A DNA stretch of 64,000 nucleotides from JAAUTG01 sp964458705 (GTDB lineage: Bacteria; Bacteroidota; Bacteroidia; Chitinophagales; Saprospiraceae), in the NCBI GenBank assembly GCA_964458705.1, contig CAYWKD010000002.1:77247-141246 (forward strand), read 5' to 3'. A program made the translations under genes and the position numbers. Below, piece after piece: positions 17,661-27,162 of the stretch (positions are counted from its first letter, which is position 1; each line of letters begins with the position of its first letter). A model generated the notes under the pieces. The model saw only the letters and a program-made list of their open reading frames with translations. It was not told where the DNA came from and made no database searches.

Positions 17661-18530
17661 ATGGATACAACTGAGCTACTCAAAAAAGTACGAAAAATAG
17701 AAATTAAAACGAAGGGATTGAGTAAGCATATTTTTTCTGGAGAGTATCACAGTGCCTTCAAGGGTCGAGGTATGTCGTTTTCTGAAGTCCGGGAATATCA
17801 ATATGGCGATGATGTGCGAAATATTGATTGGAATGTAACGGCTCGAACGAGTAATCCGCACATTAAGATTTTTGAGGAGGAACGAGAACTGACGGTTGTG
17901 CTATTGATAGATGTGAGCCAATCCTCATTTTTTGGAACATCTAATCAAACCAAAGATGAAATGTTGATAGAACTGAGTGCTGTTTTATCCTTTTCTGCCA
18001 TTCAAAATAATGATAAAGTCGGAGTGATCTTCTTTTCGGATGTCATTGAAAAATTTATTCCACCCAAAAAGGGAAAGCAACATATCCTACGCATTATTCG
18101 AGAATTGATTGATTTCGAGCCAAAGCAAACAGGAACAAATCTCAGTGCAGCTTTGGAATATTTCAATAATTTAATCAAAAAGCGAAGTATTTGCTTCATT
18201 CTCTCTGATTTTATGGCAAGTGATTATGAAACGCCTTTACGAATTGCAGCTCGTCGGCACGATTTGGTGGGTATTCACATTATTGATCCAAGAGAAGAAA
18301 ACCTACCAAATGTAGGTTTGATACAAGCTATTGATGCGGAAACAGGCAGTGTACAATGGATTGATACAAGTTCAAGAAAAGTGAGAAACCAGTATGAAAA
18401 TTGGTTTATTCAAAATCATGATTATTTTCGTTCTGCGTTTCTAAAAAGTGGAGCGGATGTTTTGAATATTCGCACGAATGAATCTTACGAAAAAGCATTA
18501 CATCAATTTTTTATGAAAAGAAGTAGATGA
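17661..18530 (+). CDS. DUF58 domain protein (Bat/MoxR-associated)
   Basis: This 289-residue protein has FSGEYHSAFKGRGMSFSEVR (25-44) and the DUF58 core YQYGDDVRNIDWNVTART (46-63). A VWA-like domain follows with LLIDVSQS as its first metal-site motif. DUF58 proteins work with MoxR AAA+ ATPases and Bat proteins, thought to act in envelope protein maturation or stress tolerance. Its stop overlaps the next start by four bases (ATGA), so translation is coupled. No moxR gene lies directly upstream, where it is usually found. Confidence 0.9.
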   Translation: MDTTELLKKVRKIEIKTKGLSKHIFSGEYHSAFKGRGMSFSEVREYQYGDDVRNIDWNVTARTSNPHIKIFEEERELTVVLLIDVSQSSFFGTSNQTKDEMLIELSAVLSFSAIQNNDKVGVIFFSDVIEKFIPPKKGKQHILRIIRELIDFEPKQTGTNLSAALEYFNNLIKKRSICFILSDFMASDYETPLRIAARRHDLVGIHIIDPREENLPNVGLIQAIDAETGSVQWIDTSSRKVRNQYENWFIQNHDYFRSAFLKSGADVLNIRTNESYEKALHQFFMKRSR

Positions 18531-19498
18531 GTTCCGATATTGGATTTAAATATTGTTTATTGAAGTTTAGGCGTTGGGGATTAGGTATTGGTTTCTGGGC
18601 AATAGGTGTGAGCTATCTGCTGGGGCAGATTTCCGTTGTAGCCACCTTGGATAGCACTGATTTACTTATTGGCGATCAGGTGCAACTGCATGTGGATGTA
18701 GAACATGAAGCAGATGTAACGCTAGAGCGTATCGATCTGTCTGCTTTGGATTCTTTGAAGGGTCTCGAAGTGGTGAAAGCATCACCTTTAGATACACTTG
18801 CAGCTAATCGTTTTCGCCAGAATATTACGTTGACTTCTTTCGATTCTGGCTATCATTTTATTCCTCGTATTCCAATACAATATTTGCAAAGTGGACAAAG
18901 AAAATATGCTGCTACAAATCGCCTAACGTTGTCGGTTCGGACGATTCCGCAGGACACTATTACACTTGCTCCTATCAAATCGATTGAGGAAGAACCAGTG
19001 AGGCTAGAAGATTTTTTTTGGATATTTGTGGGTGCATTGGCTCTAGGTCTAATTACCTTAGTCGTTCTTTACTTCACAAGACGCGCAAGAAAAGTAGACA
19101 CGTCTGTTCTTCCTCCACCCCCCAAATTACCTGCTCATGAACTTGCCCTTCAACAACTCAAGAAGCTGAAAGGCAAACAACTTTGGCAACAGGGATTGGT
19201 CAAAGAATATCACTCAGAATTGACGCATATTGTACGAGAGTATTTGGAGAACCGATACGACATTCAAGCATTGGAAATGACCACCGATCAAATTTTAAAA
19301 CAGTTGAAACGTTTGGATTTTGATGGTAGTTGGCAGGGCAGGCTTCGGGAAATGCTCCAAGCAGCAGATTTGGTTAAATTTGCGAAAGCAGAACCACCAA
19401 CTAATTTTCATGAACGCATGATAGAGTACGCAATTAACTTTGTGGAAACCACAAAAAAAATAATTGAGCCAGAAGAAAAAGTGGAACATGCTGACTAA
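18527..19498 (+). CDS. BatD-like membrane protein
   Basis: This 323-residue protein has an N-terminal hydrophobic segment (about 16-38), a beta-rich extracytoplasmic domain (about 38-148), a single membrane helix (about 160-183) and a cytoplasmic helical tail with a Pro-rich LPPPPKLP linker. The layout is that of BatD-like proteins found between DUF58 and BatA genes in Bacteroidota. It overlaps both neighbours, which ties the three products together as one complex or pathway. Confidence 0.75.
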   Translation: MSSDIGFKYCLLKFRRWGLGIGFWAIGVSYLLGQISVVATLDSTDLLIGDQVQLHVDVEHEADVTLERIDLSALDSLKGLEVVKASPLDTLAANRFRQNITLTSFDSGYHFIPRIPIQYLQSGQRKYAATNRLTLSVRTIPQDTITLAPIKSIEEEPVRLEDFFWIFVGALALGLITLVVLYFTRRARKVDTSVLPPPPKLPAHELALQQLKKLKGKQLWQQGLVKEYHSELTHIVREYLENRYDIQALEMTTDQILKQLKRLDFDGSWQGRLREMLQAADLVKFAKAEPPTNFHERMIEYAINFVETTKKIIEPEEKVEHAD

Positions 19499-20486
19499 TA
19501 TTCAATTTATACATCCTGAATTTTTTCTTTTGCTGCTTCTGCTGCCTATAATAGGTGGCTGGTTGTGGTACAAACGCCATCAAAGACAAGTTACCTTGAG
19601 GATGTCCAATCTTAAAGCACTGGAGCGGACAGCCTCTTGGCGTACTAAATTGAGACCAATATTACCTGTTTTGAGGACTTTGTCTTTTGTCCTTTTTGTC
19701 GTTGCTTTGGCTCGCCCTCAGAGTATTTTACAAGAAGAAGAAATCAAAGCAGAAGGTATTGATATTGCATTAGTTATGGATTTGTCGAGTTCTATGTTAG
19801 CACAGGATTTTAAGCCTGATCGTTTAGAGGTAAGTAAAGAAGTGGCAGCAGAATTTGTAAGCAAAAGAACTTATGATCGAATTGGGTTATCAGCTTTCGC
19901 GGCTGAGGCCTACACGCAATGTCCGCTCACGACTGATCACAAAATTGTGCAAGAATATCTGGCGAGTTTACAATGCGGAATTTTGGAAGATGGTACAGCG
20001 ATTGGCATGGGCTTAGCTTCCGCAGTGAATCGTTTAAAAGAATCAGAAGCAAAAAGTAAAGTAGTCATCTTACTAACTGATGGCGTGAATAACTCTGGCT
20101 ATATCAAACCAATTACGGCTGCTGAAATTGCTCAGGAATTTAATATCAAAGTTTATACAATTGGTGTTGGTACAATGGGAAACGCTTATGCTCCTGTCGG
20201 ACGTTTGCCGGGTGGCAGATACCGCTTTGGGCTGACGCCTGTTGAAATAGATGAAGACCTCCTTCGCCAAATTGCTGATCTCACCGGTGGTCAATACTTC
20301 CGTGCTACTACTTCTGAAAATCTCCAACAAATCTATGATGAAATTGACCAATTAGAAAAGACAGAAATTGATGTAACAGTAATAAAGCGATACAGTGAAA
20401 AATTTCAATCCTTTGCTCTTTTAGGCTTGATCTTTCTGCTAACAGAATTGCTATTAAAATACACTGTGTTGAGGACAATACCTTAG
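19488..20486 (+). CDS. BatA-like VWA domain membrane protein
   Basis: From the ATG at 19488 this is a 332-residue protein; an upstream in-frame TTG (19464) is less likely. Two N-terminal helices (about 11-27 and 60-76) are followed by a VWA domain with a complete metal-ion site: DLSSS (Asp98, Ser100, Ser102), the Thr of DGTAIGMGLA and LLTDGVNNSG. A last helix closes the protein (about 307-327). This is the Aerotolerance/BatA architecture (VWA domain facing the periplasm). It overlaps the preceding gene by 11 bases. Confidence 0.9.
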   Translation: MLTNIQFIHPEFFLLLLLLPIIGGWLWYKRHQRQVTLRMSNLKALERTASWRTKLRPILPVLRTLSFVLFVVALARPQSILQEEEIKAEGIDIALVMDLSSSMLAQDFKPDRLEVSKEVAAEFVSKRTYDRIGLSAFAAEAYTQCPLTTDHKIVQEYLASLQCGILEDGTAIGMGLASAVNRLKESEAKSKVVILLTDGVNNSGYIKPITAAEIAQEFNIKVYTIGVGTMGNAYAPVGRLPGGRYRFGLTPVEIDEDLLRQIADLTGGQYFRATTSENLQQIYDEIDQLEKTEIDVTVIKRYSEKFQSFALLGLIFLLTELLLKYTVLRTIP

Positions 20487-20580
20487 CAAGACAACAAAGG
20501 TAATATCACTATCCTTAAGCGTTAAGGTCAAGAGTAGTTTTAAGAGAATTGAGGGTAAAGAAAAATAATTTTTTCTAAGC

Positions 20581-20997
20581 ATGATTACACTGGATAACTT
20601 TGAGCAGCACATCGAAACTAAAATTATCCATCGTGGAAAGGATTATCAGCAAAGTGAATATGTAGAAGATTTAGAACTAGTGGATCAACGAGAGTTTTCA
20701 GCACTTGTGTTGGGTAGTGAAACGTACGAAGTGTATCTTAAATTCAGTCACAAACGGGAAGTCCTTGAACATAGTTGCACCTGTCCATATGACTGGGGTG
20801 ATTATTGTAAGCATAAAGTGGCAGTGATGTACGAAATACTGGAGTGCGAAAAGAAAAGAATAGCATTTGCCATGACTGGTGCTCACTTAAAACTCGTGCT
20901 AGAGGAGGTGGGTGATACTGAATTAAAAGAGTTTGTTTTTCAGTTCCTGAAACGCAACCGAGCATTCAGAGAAGCGTTGCTGTCAGAATTTGGCTAA
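20581..20997 (+). CDS. SWIM zinc-finger protein
   Basis: This 138-residue protein carries a SWIM motif, C66-T-C68 ... C76-K-H78, inside SCTCPYDWGDYCKHKVAV. SWIM domains chelate zinc and mediate DNA or protein contacts. Larger SWIM proteins often include helicases, but this one ends after a short helical tail. The gene lies 94 bases after batA and may be independent. An imperfectly supported small hairpin (CCTTAA gcg TTAAGG, 20513-20527) sits between them. Confidence 0.75.
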   Translation: MITLDNFEQHIETKIIHRGKDYQQSEYVEDLELVDQREFSALVLGSETYEVYLKFSHKREVLEHSCTCPYDWGDYCKHKVAVMYEILECEKKRIAFAMTGAHLKLVLEEVGDTELKEFVFQFLKRNRAFREALLSEFG

Positions 20998-21197
20998 ATG
21001 ATGCACGCTTATTTTACATAGGCTCAATACTAAAAATGGAACGAACATCTTGCTTTCTTACTTTATTTATCAATGTTAGTCTTTAGGTGTATTCACTTTC
21101 TGTTAATAGTTGCTAATTTGTAACTTTTCCCTTTTCATCATTTGGATAAGTTTATAATTAGATTTAGTATTGAAGCAGAAAAAGTAATAATAGAATA

Positions 21198-21869
21198 ATG
21201 AATTTGTCAAAAGCAGTACAATTACTAGAAAAAATCAATGCCTTGAGCAATAGCCTCGACAAAAGTGGGCTTTCTATCGCCTCCATTGAGCGGGATTTAA
21301 TGTTGAGTTACATTCGCCAACTTTACGAATGTTACATGGATGAAAAGCCCATCTCTGCCATCTCATCAGAGCCTAGGTCTTTATCAAATACAGTTGTACA
21401 AAAAGAGGAAAGAAGCAACTATAAACCCCCTCGGATTATTGAAATTCCAAATGCGCTTAAAGAGGAAGATAAATCAGCGCCAGCTCCCGAGCCAATAGAA
21501 AACAAAACAACAGCACCGCAGCCAGTTACACCTTCAGTAGCAACGCCCAAAGTCGAACCCGAAAAAGCAGTGGCTGTACTTTTTGAGCAAAAAGCGGCAG
21601 CCGACCTTTCGGAAAAACTAAGTACTAGCCCCATAAATGACTTGACTAAAGCAATTGCTTTGAATGATAAATTATTGTATTCCAATCAATTATTTGAAGG
21701 TGCTTTGGTTACCTTCAATGAGGTGATTCGGAGATTAAATGGCATGAGCTATTTTCAAGAAGCAGAATCCTATTTAATAGAACTTGCTACAAAACACAAC
21801 TGGGCTGCCGAGCAAAACCAAGAAGTAGCAAAAACTTTTATCAAATTAGTGAGGAGACGCTTTCTTTGA
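21198..21869 (+). CDS. Protein of unknown function, two helical ends with a Pro-rich linker
   Basis: This 223-residue protein has a helical N-terminus (about 1-55, with a YIRQLYECYMDEKP phrase), a low-complexity linker rich in Pro, Ala, Glu and Lys (about 56-145), and a helical C-terminus (about 146-223, with LNDKLLYSNQLFEGALVTF and ending VRRRFL). No signal peptide or membrane helix. Similar two-ended proteins are common in Bacteroidota but I know no assigned function. Confidence 0.6.
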   Translation: MNLSKAVQLLEKINALSNSLDKSGLSIASIERDLMLSYIRQLYECYMDEKPISAISSEPRSLSNTVVQKEERSNYKPPRIIEIPNALKEEDKSAPAPEPIENKTTAPQPVTPSVATPKVEPEKAVAVLFEQKAAADLSEKLSTSPINDLTKAIALNDKLLYSNQLFEGALVTFNEVIRRLNGMSYFQEAESYLIELATKHNWAAEQNQEVAKTFIKLVRRRFL

Positions 21870-22226
21870 TCTTTAAGTGGAAAATTTATGCTGCGCTTAG
21901 TAAGTTTTTATATTTTCAGAAATAATTGAAAGTTTAAATAATTTTTTTGTATATTGCATTGGAAAGTAAGTATTTGATGTCCTGTTTAAGTTCAAAGTAA
22001 TATACTAATATAAAACTTCAACAACTTCTTCAGTTTGTCATTAAAGATGAACTGTAATCAATAATCGAAACGCTTTGGAATAGCAAAAAAGATGAAAAAA
22101 TTCTATTTAGAAAATATCTAAATAGGTCAAAGTGACATTTCGATATTGGGTAGTTAAAGGGTGCGTCCTATATTTGTAGCAAGTTTAAGAATGTAAAATA
22201 GTAGAAAGATATAAAAGTTCCTCAAC
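21870..22226 (+). other. 357-base intergenic region upstream of the respiratory operon
   Basis: This AT-rich stretch precedes actA and contains the promoter noted at 22146-22176. No gene, RNA or strong hairpin was recognised in the remaining bases. Confidence 0.6.
22146..22176 (+). promoter_or_regulatory. Promoter of the actABCDEF-cox block
   Basis: TTG at 22146-22148 is followed after 20 bases by TATATTTG at 22169-22176, matching the Bacteroidota vegetative consensus (TTTG, 19-21 bases, TAnnTTTG) but for one base. Transcription would start near 22183, leaving a leader of about 44 bases before the actA ATG. Confidence 0.65.
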
Positions 22227-23636
22227 ATGAGATTAGTCAAAATAATATTCTTAACATTATTCTTTTTCACTGGACTGTTAAGTTCATCGGCACAAGAAAT
22301 GGGAGGTGATCCAGCAGCAGGTGAGACGATCTTCACTGCCAATTGTGGTGCTTGTCACGTCAGAGATATGAAAACTGATGCAACAGGTCCAGCCTTAGGT
22401 GCAGTGGAAGAGCGCTGGGCAGATTATCCTGAAGAGGATTTGTATGCTTGGATTCGTAATTCTCAAAAGATGATCGCAGATGGACATCCAAGAGCAACGG
22501 AATTATGGAACCAATGGAAGCCAACGGTAATGAATAGCTTTGCAGGGCTTTCTGACGATGACATAAAAAACCTCTTGACTTATATAAATCTAGCTTATGT
22601 AGGTGAATATCCTAAAAAAGTGGCAGGTGCTGAAGGAGCGGTAGCTGTTGCAGAGGAGTCGAAAGGCTTAAATACACCATTGTTTATTGGTCTTTTGGTT
22701 GCACTAGTGTTGCTTTCAGTAATATTGGCTAGAATCATAGCTAATCTTAATTACTTGTCAGAACTTAAGGCAGGCAATGAGAACGCGCAGCGCAAAACAT
22801 TGATAGATATTTTGACTAGCAGAGGGGTAGTGAGTTTCGCCATCTTTGCAGTAGTCGTATTAGGTGGTTATACTACAGTGAACAACGCTATTGAACTTGG
22901 TCGTCAGCAGGGCTACGAGCCAGAGCAGCCGATTAAATTTTCTCATGCTACTCACTCAGGTTTGCACAAAATCGAATGTCAATATTGCCACGATGGCGCA
23001 CGCCGTTCCAAGCACTCCGTTATTCCCGCTACAAATACCTGTATGAATTGCCACCGAGCAATCAAAAAAGGTTCAAAATACGGCACGGCGGAATTGACAA
23101 AAATTTATGCTTCTATTGGTTATGATCCATCCACAGATTCTTATGTGGAAAATTACGAAGATTTAAGCGAGGAAGAAGTAAAGAAAATCTATACAAAATG
23201 GATCGGAGATGAGTTTGTTAAAGATAATCCTGGCAATACTGGTGAGGTAGGGGATGTGATGGATGAGCAATGGAAAGGAATCAAAACATCTTTAACTAAC
23301 GAGATCAAGCCGAAAATACAAGGGTCGATTGAGTGGTTAAGAATACATAATTTACCAGATCACGCTTATTTCAATCACGCACAACACGTTGCAGTAGGTA
23401 AGGTGGAGTGTCAGACTTGCCACGGACCAGTAGAAGAAATGGAAGTAGTTTATCAGTATTCTCCGCTATCAATGGGATGGTGTGTTAATTGCCACAGACA
23501 GACTGAGGTGGAGTTCACTAGTAACGAATACTATCAATCGTATGAAAAATACCATGAAGAGTTAAAATCTGGCGAAAGAGATAAAGTAACCGTAGAAGAC
23601 GTAGGGGGCTTAGGTTGTCAGAAATGCCACTACTAG
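22227..23636 (+). CDS. actA: Alternative complex III subunit ActA, six-heme cytochrome c
   Basis: This 469-residue protein begins with a signal peptide (about 1-22). It has a monoheme cytochrome c domain with C40-G-A-C-H44, two membrane helices (about 150-178 and 192-212), then five more CxxCH motifs at C251, C272, C395, C419 and C464. The C-terminal part is the pentaheme ActA module; it passes electrons from ActB toward the cytochrome c acceptor. The extra N-terminal heme domain makes six motifs in one chain. It is the first gene of the operon. Confidence 0.92.
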   Translation: MRLVKIIFLTLFFFTGLLSSSAQEMGGDPAAGETIFTANCGACHVRDMKTDATGPALGAVEERWADYPEEDLYAWIRNSQKMIADGHPRATELWNQWKPTVMNSFAGLSDDDIKNLLTYINLAYVGEYPKKVAGAEGAVAVAEESKGLNTPLFIGLLVALVLLSVILARIIANLNYLSELKAGNENAQRKTLIDILTSRGVVSFAIFAVVVLGGYTTVNNAIELGRQQGYEPEQPIKFSHATHSGLHKIECQYCHDGARRSKHSVIPATNTCMNCHRAIKKGSKYGTAELTKIYASIGYDPSTDSYVENYEDLSEEEVKKIYTKWIGDEFVKDNPGNTGEVGDVMDEQWKGIKTSLTNEIKPKIQGSIEWLRIHNLPDHAYFNHAQHVAVGKVECQTCHGPVEEMEVVYQYSPLSMGWCVNCHRQTEVEFTSNEYYQSYEKYHEELKSGERDKVTVEDVGGLGCQKCHY

Positions 23637-23732
23637 AAGTTTGAAAACTAATGATTGAATATTATTTGGAGTTTCTTATGTTGAGTTATAAATAAATTTA
23701 ACTTTTGTCTCCCAGATATACACAAACAAAAA

Positions 23733-26700
23733 ATGAAGCAAGATAATCAAGACCTTTGGTTGGGCGTAGAGCATCTCAATAATGATCCTGCATTAGAGCG
23801 TATTGCAGGGCAGGAGTTTGTAGAGTTGCCCATTGTAGATCAACTTTCAGAGGAGAAGGTAATGGAAGCCCCTTCATCAAGGAGAGACTTTTTGAAGTAT
23901 TTGGGTTTCAGCGTTGGAGCTGCTACGGTGGCCGCTAGTTGTGATATTCCAGTAAGAAGAGCATTACCTTATGTTGTAAAACCTGATGAGATTGTTCCAG
24001 GTGTTGCTACTTATTATGCTTCTTCTTTCGTAAAAGGGGGTGATTATTGCGCTGTACTAGTCAAAACAAGAGAAGGTCGCCCAATCAAGATTGAGGGAAA
24101 TAGCTTATCGCCAGTAACACAAGGTGGAACAAATGCTCGAACGCAAGCAAGCGTGCTTGATTTGTATGATACGAGTCGTTTGACTCAACCGATGAAGGTA
24201 ACAGATGGACAACCCGACAAGAAAGAAGTCTTAACTTGGGAACAAGCAGATGAAGTAATAAAAGGTCAGTTAAATGCAAGCAGCAATATTGTTATCATCT
24301 CCAATACTGTATTGAGTCCGACAACCAAAAAAGTGGTCGAAGAGTTTAAGAGCAAATATTCAAATACCCGCCATGTTATTTATGATGCCGTTTCTAGTGC
24401 AGCAATACTAGATGCTAATCAGCAGACATTTGGACAAAGAGTAATTCCCGATTATCATTTCGACAAAGCAGAAGTAATCATAAGTTTAGGGGCTGATTTC
24501 TTGGGCACTTGGATTTCTCCAATTGAATATGCGGCTGATTACGCAAAAAATAGAAAAATTAAAGACGTTGCTCATGCTAAGATGTCTCGCCATATTCAGA
24601 TAGAGAGTTATATGTCTCTAACTGGTTCAAATGCAGATGATCGTACAGTGATTCGTCCTTCAGAGCAAGGAACTGCTATTGCTACTTTGTATAACGAAGT
24701 AGCAGCACTGACTGGAGGGCAGCGTGTGAGCACATCAAAAGTCAGCGACAAAGTTGCGGTGGCATTAAAAAAATATGCTAAAGAATTAGTTGGTCATAAA
24801 GGAAAGTCTTTGGTTGTCTCTGGTTCTAATAATATAGGTGAACAAATATTAGTAAATGCTACTAATAATCTACTTGAGAACTACGGAAATACAATAGACT
24901 TTAACCACGCCTCTCTTCAGCGGCAAGGAAACGATAAAGATATTCAAACAGCACTCAACGGTAAAGTAGATGTTGTCATTTTATTAGATGATGCTAATCC
25001 TGCTTATGATTTGCCAAATGCAGATGTTTTTGGTACTGCACTAGCAAAAGTACCCTTAAAAATCTCTTTCGCTGGCACATTCAACGAAACTTCGGCTCTT
25101 TGTGACTATTTGTTGCCAACCCACCACTACCTAGAATCTTGGGGAGACGTTGAGCCAAAACGTGGAGTTTATAGTCTGGTTCAGCCAACAATACGACCGT
25201 TATTCAACACCCGACAAGCAGAAGTTACATTATTAACTTGGGCGGAAAGTCTGAATTTAGATGCAACTGCCGAACAACCTTACTACGATTATCTGAAAAA
25301 TGCTTGGTTGACGGAAGTTTTTCCAAAACAAACTATTTTCCAAAGACAACAAACTTTTTGGGATAGTGTGTTGCACGATGGCGTTCTAGAAGTAGAAATG
25401 GTAACTGTTGAAGCAAACTTTTCAGGTGATGTTAACGCAGCAGTTAGTAAAATAAATAAGCCTTCCAACGCAGCACTCGAGGTAGCACTATTTGAAGATG
25501 TAGCTATTGGAGCAGGTCAATATGCAAATAATCCTTGGCTTCAAGAGTTGCCAGAACCAGTTACAAGATGTACTTGGGGCAATTATCTACAAATTCCAGT
25601 GCAGTGGGACGGGAATCGTAAATTCTCAGGTTTTGAGGGTTTAAATGAAAATGAAGTGTATGGGGAGGCGGATATCGTAAAGGTGAAAGCAAATAGTGTA
25701 GAAGCAGAACTAACTGCCATTAGAACTTTTGGTTTAAAGGATACAACGCTTGCAGTTTCGGTTGGATATGGACGTGAGATAATTGGAAAATCTGGGAAAA
25801 AAGTAGGTGCTAACGTCAATCCATGGCTGTCAGTCGATAAAGATGGCTATTTCCAGTATTATGCAGATGCAGAATATATGGGTAAAGTAGCAGAAGAAAA
25901 GCGTTTAGCCTGTGTTCAATATCATCATACGATTGGTCTGAAAGAGGGTCAAACAGGTGAAAATATTGATGAGAAAGCGGTAACTACTGTTAGAGAAGGA
26001 TTTCAAGGATCGCTCACGGACAGAGTAATAATTCGTAGAGCGAATTTTAAAGAGTTAGATAGATTTGTAAATGGTGAGCATCATGAAGGTGAGCACGATG
26101 GAGTGCATGGTAGTATGAAGCCATTTGCTTCCAACTATATGGGGTTAAAAGCGGAAAGAGGGCATCATCAACAGCTAAATTCTTACCAATTGTACCCTGG
26201 CTTTGAAGACATTTTAGGTCAAGGTCATCACTGGGGCTTGCATATTGATCTAAATGCTTGTATAGGTTGTGGTGCTTGTGCGGTGGCTTGTATGTCAGAA
26301 AATAATGTACCTGTTGTTGGTAAAAAAGAAGTAGGTCGTCATCACGAAATGGCTTGGATGCGTATTGATCGTTATTACTACGGAGACTACGAAAGTCCAA
26401 ATGTAGTTTATCAACCAATGATGTGTCAGCACTGTGATAATGCACCTTGTGAAAATGTATGCCCAGTAGCTGCAACTCCACATAACGAAGAGGGTATTAA
26501 TCAGATGGCCTACAACAGATGTATTGGTACGCGCTATTGTGCAAATAACTGCCCTTACAAAGTGCGTCGTTTCAATTGGTTAGATTATACTACTGCTGAT
26601 TTGTTTCCAGGAAATGAGCCAAAAGTTAATGGTGAAGAAATGCCATTTGGTGCAGATAACCTTACTCGCATGGTCTTAAATCCAGACGTAACGGTACGTT

Positions 26701-27035
26701 CTCGTGGAGTGATGGAGAAATGTAGCTTCTGTGTACAAAGAATTCAGCAGGGCAAACTGACAGCAAAGCGTGAAGGTCGGCGTTTAATGGATTCGGATGT
26801 AAGAACAGCTTGTCAGACTTCTTGTCCAACCGGTGCAATTACGTTTGGTGATCGCAATAATAAGAATGGTGAGCTAAGTAAGAAATTTGAGCATGATCTG
26901 AACTATATTGTTTTAGAACAAACGAATGTTCGATCATCTGTTGAATATACTGCCAAGATCGTCAATAAACCAGATGCGCCTCTAGTTTATGCTGGAGAAG
27001 CAGGGCATGACCATGATGATGAGGCGCATGGATAG
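23733..27035 (+). CDS. actB: Alternative complex III subunit ActB, iron-sulfur/molybdopterin-like subunit
   Basis: This 1100-residue protein has an internal Tat-type motif SRRDFLKYLGFS (Arg50/Arg51) after a 48-residue leader, as in the Tat-variant family of this subunit. A molybdopterin-oxidoreductase-like domain (about 75-800), which in known complex III relatives binds no cofactor, is followed by a ferredoxin-like domain. Its clusters start at C843 (CIGCGACAVAC), C898 (CQHCDNAPC), C930 (CIGTRYCANNC) and C997 (CSFC) with a final CQTSCP. This pattern suits three [4Fe-4S] and one [3Fe-4S] centre. The C-terminal tail is His/Asp-rich. The stop is intact four bases before the assembly gap. Confidence 0.95.
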   Translation: MKQDNQDLWLGVEHLNNDPALERIAGQEFVELPIVDQLSEEKVMEAPSSRRDFLKYLGFSVGAATVAASCDIPVRRALPYVVKPDEIVPGVATYYASSFVKGGDYCAVLVKTREGRPIKIEGNSLSPVTQGGTNARTQASVLDLYDTSRLTQPMKVTDGQPDKKEVLTWEQADEVIKGQLNASSNIVIISNTVLSPTTKKVVEEFKSKYSNTRHVIYDAVSSAAILDANQQTFGQRVIPDYHFDKAEVIISLGADFLGTWISPIEYAADYAKNRKIKDVAHAKMSRHIQIESYMSLTGSNADDRTVIRPSEQGTAIATLYNEVAALTGGQRVSTSKVSDKVAVALKKYAKELVGHKGKSLVVSGSNNIGEQILVNATNNLLENYGNTIDFNHASLQRQGNDKDIQTALNGKVDVVILLDDANPAYDLPNADVFGTALAKVPLKISFAGTFNETSALCDYLLPTHHYLESWGDVEPKRGVYSLVQPTIRPLFNTRQAEVTLLTWAESLNLDATAEQPYYDYLKNAWLTEVFPKQTIFQRQQTFWDSVLHDGVLEVEMVTVEANFSGDVNAAVSKINKPSNAALEVALFEDVAIGAGQYANNPWLQELPEPVTRCTWGNYLQIPVQWDGNRKFSGFEGLNENEVYGEADIVKVKANSVEAELTAIRTFGLKDTTLAVSVGYGREIIGKSGKKVGANVNPWLSVDKDGYFQYYADAEYMGKVAEEKRLACVQYHHTIGLKEGQTGENIDEKAVTTVREGFQGSLTDRVIIRRANFKELDRFVNGEHHEGEHDGVHGSMKPFASNYMGLKAERGHHQQLNSYQLYPGFEDILGQGHHWGLHIDLNACIGCGACAVACMSENNVPVVGKKEVGRHHEMAWMRIDRYYYGDYESPNVVYQPMMCQHCDNAPCENVCPVAATPHNEEGINQMAYNRCIGTRYCANNCPYKVRRFNWLDYTTADLFPGNEPKVNGEEMPFGADNLTRMVLNPDVTVRSRGVMEKCSFCVQRIQQGKLTAKREGRRLMDSDVRTACQTSCPTGAITFGDRNNKNGELSKKFEHDLNYIVLEQTNVRSSVEYTAKIVNKPDAPLVYAGEAGHDHDDEAHG

Positions 27036-27039
27036 AATA

Positions 27040-27139
27040 NNNNNNNNNNNNNNNNNNNNNNNNNNNNNNNNNNNNNNNNNNNNNNNNNNNNNNNNNNNNN
27101 NNNNNNNNNNNNNNNNNNNNNNNNNNNNNNNNNNNNNNN
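27040..27139. other. Assembly gap of 100 N
   Basis: Exactly 100 undetermined bases lie between actB and actC, a conventional size for a gap of unknown length. Both flanking reading frames are complete, so no known subunit need be missing. Confidence 0.99.
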
Positions 27140-27162
27140 ATCTACCAAAAAAATAGTAACTT

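Noticed and set aside
19464..19487. TTG start for batA upstream of the ATG
   Set aside because: The added residues are charged and unlike the family, whose members begin with the segment encoded from the ATG at 19488.
26047..26481. A 144-codon open frame on the minus strand inside actB
   Set aside because: It is antisense to the cysteine-rich ferredoxin domain of actB, has a His/Tyr-rich composition typical of shadow frames, and no promoter or family likeness.
23733..27035. Reading actB as a molybdenum-dependent oxidoreductase
   Set aside because: The Tat-variant leader, ferredoxin tail and actA/C/D/E/F neighbours identify it as the complex III subunit, whose homologues carry no molybdopterin.
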